Shown here: positions 59,880 to 64,000 of the stretch, piece after piece
How the letters are laid out: every line of letters starts with the position of its first letter
How positions within the stretch are numbered: position 1 is the stretch's first letter
Assembly: GCF_921293095.1 (NCBI RefSeq)
Contig: NC_060254.1
Span: 2,542,001 to 2,606,000 of the forward strand
From: Ischnura elegans
Lineage: Eukaryota > Arthropoda > Insecta > Odonata > Coenagrionidae
DNA length: 64,000 nucleotides
Reading direction: 5' to 3'
Translations under genes and position numbers: made by a program
Notes under the pieces: generated by a model
What the model saw: only the letters and a program-made list of their open reading frames with translations
Told to the model about the DNA's origin: nothing
Databases searched by the model: none

Positions 59880-60095
59880 TCTGATTGGTGAGGGTAGAGC
59901 TTACCCCGGACTAATCCACAGACATTTCGGTTTCCCTCAAGTACTGCAGGGGCAGTAACTTCTTTCTTCGAGCCACCTCGCAAGGAGACGAATCCTTAAC
60001 GTCAAAGGGTGCACAGGTGCAAGGTTTTGATCGATCACGCCCATTTCCACTGGTAACCTCGGGCTAGAAGTAGAAATTCACTGAATAACCACGCT
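59880..60095 (-). mobile_element. SINE-C copy
   Basis: Minus strand ends GGATTAGTCCGGGGTAAGCT followed by CTACCCTCACC, matching the copies at 44525 and 58985. The head (GAGGTTACCAGTGG...GATCGATCAAAACCTTG) is diverged. Confidence 0.55.
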
Positions 60096-60571
60096 CTCAT
60101 CACCATACAATTATAATTTCACTCGTCAAATAATTGGTCACCGTTGTTGACCTAAAATCCACATTTCTATTCTCTCGCTGCTGCTACCCTTCAACTTTCA
60201 GTTATTTACGATCGCGTACACTTTATCCAGTATTCGGTCCCCTTTCTCTCATTTCACATCACTTTCCTTTCAATTAGTGTTCATTAACACCCCGAGTTAA
60301 CTGGAGCGATTCCTTCTCAACATTCCGATTTGCGATTAAATTTGCATAGGCAGTGATGTAAATTACCCGAGAATCAATCATTATACATTCCGGATGAGAT
60401 ATAGTTACACGGAAGTCTTAACAGCAATAATATTCCACGCTCTCCCTCGAGCCTAGCAACGGAGATGAAGAGTCATAAGTCCCTTGGTGACCACGCATCA
60501 AACTTTTTCTCAGAACTGCGACCCTTTTCCTCTCTCCATATGATTCGCATATCCTTGCCCGCACGTATACA
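60096..60571. other. Non-coding stretch
   Basis: No gene supported; flanking DNA of the mariner insertion. Confidence 0.45.
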
Positions 60572-60573
60572 TA

Positions 60574-61821
60574 CGAGGTGTGTTCAAAAAGTATCGCGAA
60601 TTTTGAATTTTTCGCGGGTTACGTCTAATCGAATTTCGATTTTTTTGTGGCGTTATGTTGGTACTCATGTCTGTCACTTATGCCGACAAGCTCGGCCATT
60701 TGGAATGCTTACTTAATTGTTGACAGCTGCTTTGCTTGCACGTGTTTTGGATCGTCTTCGATTTTTACCATGGATCAAAGAACCTGTATCAAATTTTGTG
60801 TGAAAAACGAAATTAAGTGCGCGGATGCATTCCGAATGTTGACTGTGGCATACGGAGAAGCTACCTTGGACCGAAGCAACGTTTATCGGTGGTACAAAAT
60901 GTTCTCAGAAGGCCGAGAAGATGTGAACGACGAAGAGCGTGCCGGACGCCCGAGCACTTCAACAACAGACGAAAAAATTAATGAAGTGAAGAAAATGGCA
61001 TTGGCCAATCGTCGAATCACCGTTAGAGAAGTTGCTGAGGACCTAAACATATCGATTGGCTCGTGCCATTCGATTTTTATCAATGATTTTGGCATGAGAC
61101 GGGTCGGGTTGGGTTGGGTTTGGGTCCGTGACGACCCAAATTTGCTGCAGAGGGTCATAACTGGTGACGAATCGTGGGTTTATGGTTATGACGTGGAAAC
61201 CAAAGCTCAATCATCTCAATGGAAGCTGCCGCACGAACCAAGACCGAAAAAAGCGCGCCAAGTTCGGTCGAATGTGAAAGTTTTGCTGACAGTTTTCTTC
61301 GATTGCAGGGGCGAGGTGCATCATGAGTTCTTGCCACAGGGTAGAACGGTCAATAAGGAATATTACCTGCAAGTTATGCGCAATTTGCGCGAAGCAATCC
61401 GCCAGAAACGCCCGGATTTGTGGAAGAACAAAAATTGGCTTTTGCACCACGATAACGCCCCTGCTCACACATCGTTGCTTGTGCGCGACGTTTTGGCCAA
61501 AAACAACACACTAATGATGCCGCAGCCACCGTATTCCCCAGATCTGGCCCCCTGTGACTTTTTCTTGTTCCCTAAACTGAAGAGACCCATGAAAGGACGA
61601 CGTTACGCTACGATTGACGAGATAAAGACGGCATCGAAGGAGGAGCTGAACAAGATAAAAAAAATGATTTTTTGAAGTGCTTCGAAGATTGGAAAAACCG
61701 TTGGCACAAGTGTATAATATCTCATGGCGATTACTTTGAAGGGGACAAAATAGATATTCATGAATAAATAAATAATTTTTGAAAAAACACAAAAGTCGCG
61801 ATATTTTTTGAACACACCTCG
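60574..61821 (+). mobile_element. mariner transposon, near-perfect ends
   Basis: A 1248-bp element between TA target duplications (60572-60573, 61822-61823). The 26-bp terminal inverted repeats (60574-60599 and 61796-61821) start CGAGGTGTGTTCAAAAA and differ at one position. It carries a single plus-strand transposase gene. The ends differ from those of the older mariner at 5997, so this is a separate and younger lineage. The near-identity of the two ends suggests recent insertion or conserved trans-mobilisation. Confidence 0.95.
60770..61675 (+). pseudogene. mariner transposase, internally deleted and frameshifted
   Basis: This DD34D transposase catalyses cut-and-paste transposition at TA. 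The start at 60770 (ACCATGG context) gives MDQRTCIKFC. The longer frame from 60647 would add an atypical leader and is read as 5' UTR. Residues 1-105 hold two helix-turn-helix parts (SNVYRWYKMF, ITVREVAEDLNISIGSCHSI). The catalytic Asp residues are at 133 (TGDESW), 228 (HHDNAPAH) and 263 (APCDFF), with 34 residues between the last two. Two defects are visible. First, the linker between GMRR (about 111) and RDDPN (120) is short and reads VGLGWVWV, from a GGGTT-like tandem run. Against Mos1 (first Asp at 156, from memory) about 23 residues are missing in frame. Second, the A tract at about 61656 has one A too few. That ends the protein at 61675, while the expected C-terminal frame stays open to 61767. 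Confidence 0.9.
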
Positions 61822-61823
61822 TA

Positions 61824-64000
61824 TATAGGTCTCGTCCACACCTTTCGCAGTTCTCTCTCCTCGTCTGCTACGTCCAGACTAGATCATTCATTTCCATCTT
61901 CACTAATCTTCATATTTATAGCAGTAGTGCATAAGTATCTGGCAATAAATTACTTACACGATAATCAAAACGCGCAATAAACTAACCGTTACAACAATTA
62001 ATAATTACTTCGGCTAGGTGTAAAGTTATTCGTCTGGCTAAAGTAAGAATTTCCAGAAGGACGCAGGCCACTCATGAATGGTGTATTTTTATTCCATAAA
62101 AAAATAAGAAGAAGGTCCTTTAAAGATGGTCTCTGGTCTAATGAAGGTTTAATTTAATAAAGCTCTTTTGTGTGGCTACCACTACCACTTTACTTAACTT
62201 AATAATATACCTCTAAATGCCGTTCTGGAATTTAAATATCCCCTCATTTTTTGACGTAACTACTCAGGCAACGGATAAATATAGACATGCCTATTTAAAA
62301 ATAAAAAGGGAGTCGTTTCGTTTTTCATTTAATGGAATGGCATAATTAAATAATAATAAATCAGGCATTTTTCCTAAAATATGAGTTTAATACGACCGGC
62401 TTCGATGTGCTAGTAGATCATCCTCTGGTAGAGAGAATACTCAACATCTATTTTTATACCAAAATACAGTCAATGGAAGGAGATTGAAGGGGAGTGGGGA
62501 AGGTGAACATTTGTGTTATAAGGGAAACAGTCTGCTATCAGGGGATGGTTCCGCCGTTGAAATTCCGACGTAGAATCCTTTATCAAGACCTTTTCCCTAT
62601 GTATATTGCCATTAAAATGAACGATGATTATTCTCTTTGCCACAAGATGATATAGTGCATGGAAATCAGTCTAATTGAATTCATATTTGTGGAAAATTGC
62701 CACTTTTATTATTATTTAATTGCCAATAAGTTTTTTGCTGGCCAAGAACGGCCTATTATGGGATGCATGATCAAAAGTGAATAAAATACACGCCTGTCAG
62801 GACTTGACTTAGTGGGGGGGATGAATCAGATTGAATGTCACACCACAAAAAGTAATAATAACTGGGAAAATCAAGACCTGTATGCATTAATACAAAGGAT
62901 GCTAAATAACAATGCAAATAAACCACCAATACGAATAAATTGGAGGTACCAAACTAAAAGCATTATTTTCGCTCTCCCAAACAAGAAGGATTGCTGAGAT
63001 ACGAATATTTATTTTGTTTTAGTGGGTTTAAGTGGGATATCAATTACCCTAAAACCACTCCGCAGTTACGCCGCTGACGCCTGCAACGACGAAATGCGGT
63101 ACTTTTTGCATTTTCCGTGAACAAAAATATGAATTGGTAGGAGAACCTGTTGACCCACAATTAAAGGTCTTGGTCCACATGTTAAGGTTTGAAAAAATGA
63201 GGCTTTAATTTGGCTCTCTCATAGGTTTTTAAATATATTGAACGCATACTGGTCCTATTCTCTTCGAGTATAAACTCTACTCTCAGAAACTACAATTCAA
63301 TTCTAAACTCACTCACTGCAATACTCAATTTATTTTATTCCTCCTCATTCACACACATTTGATTCTTCTCTATCCTCTCATTGTCCAGCTCAAATTGCGA
63401 GTGTCATTGCCTTAAGCTTTAATCCAAGCATATTATGGCTCTAATAAACTCAGTGAATGGTTGATTGACCCGATATAACTTCCTGAATGCGCAGGACATT
63501 TTACTTCCATCAATGGTGTTGCAGGAATTCGACCCTTGGGGGTGTCTACAGAGATAATTTATTTTAGAAAATGCATTTAAAACTGTTTAATAAAATAATG
63601 GAATAGAACTTTATCTCATCCGTAAAAACTCCTTCATTCACTAAGGCTCGGTTAACTGAGGAGGTAATCCCATCGTTTTGTATTTGAATTACCTGCAGCT
63701 AGATAAGTGTATCACTCGGGTAATGCGAAACATAATTTTACTGAAATTAACATAGGAACATAATACGCAACCAGAAATCACTGTAAATTTATGTACTCTG
63801 TAATAGTTGTGTTAATGAGAAACTCTACAAATGCTTTCGGTTGAGTTACATGTGTCAGTACCAAATCAAAAACATAATTGAGATCTAAACATTACCGACA
63901 AATAATTTTCACAGTAATGAAGTGATTGAGTATTTTGCTATAAATGTAAACCTTTTTTTAGTGGCAGACATGAAACACATACAGTAATGAATATAACATC
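61824..64000. other. AT-rich non-coding stretch to window end
   Basis: Contains a decayed hammerhead-like motif at 62389-62435 (minus) and a possible MITE-like patch at about 62800-63080 (GACTTAGTGGGGGG at one end, AGTTACGCCGCTGACG at the other). No gene recognised. Confidence 0.4.
62389..62435 (-). other. Decayed hammerhead-like motif
   Basis: The minus strand reads TAC, CAGAGGA (one change from CUGANGA), an extra T, GAT...ATC as a weak stem, GAA, GCCGGT (one change from ACCGGT) and C, then GTATT. The same extra T and U4-to-A change are seen at 39081. Confidence 0.3.

Noticed and set aside
60647..60769. N-terminal extension of the mariner transposase
   Set aside because: The leader is Cys/Ser/Leu-rich and unlike mariner proteins; the ATG at 60770 with ACCATGG context starts the typical N-terminus.
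1..64000. CRISPR array, prokaryotic operons or integrated virus
   Set aside because: No regularly spaced repeats, no ribosome-binding-site-led gene clusters and no viral replication or structural gene signature were seen.

Overview
This window looks like nuclear DNA from a large, repeat-rich arthropod genome, most likely a hexapod. It is AT-rich and mostly non-coding. It holds tRNA-headed SINEs, mariner and hAT-type DNA transposons, a Helitron, decayed non-LTR retrotransposons and a Penelope-like fragment. I saw no operons, rRNA genes, intact cellular tRNA genes, CRISPR arrays or bacterial-style genes. I cannot name the species.

Host genes are scarce. The one convincing host coding segment is a GC-rich minus-strand exon (20369 down to 18638). 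It has a 577-codon open frame, a conserved-looking basic helical C-terminal part and a consensus splice donor. A short plus-strand frame with a signal peptide and poly(A) signals (11897-12205), a GC-rich exon-like island (31280-31640) and an NRF-1-like promoter motif (22930) are weaker candidates.

From left to right the mobile DNA is as follows. 0.3-2.5 kb: a TA-flanked MITE with an internal duplication, a non-LTR reverse-transcriptase tail and a Penelope-like GIY-YIG fragment. 3.5-4.3 kb: an 832-bp foldback. 6.0-7.25 kb: a full-length but ruined mariner. 8.4 kb: a SINE with target duplication. 13.6 kb: a hAT MITE. 24.6-25.7 kb: G-rich MITEs. 27 kb: a promoter-like segment followed by a hammerhead-ribozyme-like motif. 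30-43 kb: three SINE-A copies, hAT MITEs, an inverted-repeat element and five foldback elements, four of them with hammerhead-like or decayed hammerhead-like ends. 44.5-48 kb: SINE pieces and a Helitron carrying a nested hAT MITE. 50-51 kb: a LINE split by a SINE. 52.7-53.3 kb: a second MITE copy. 54.7-55.3 kb: a tRNA-bearing palindromic insertion with a 12-bp target duplication. 55.3-55.9 kb: a LINE. 56.8-57.4 kb: a hAT MITE. 59-60 kb: more SINEs. 60.6-61.8 kb: a young mariner with near-perfect ends.

The most interesting signal is a scattered set of hammerhead-like motifs, several in head-to-head palindromes. Each pairs a CUGANGA-like box with a stem-loop, GAAA and a self-complementary stem III (ACGT, ACGCGT, ACCGGT or ACCCGGGT). 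This design is known for dimer-active minimal hammerheads of Penelope-like elements and retrozymes. A decayed Penelope-like endonuclease lies in the same window. All assignments come from reading the sequence; no database or folding program was run.
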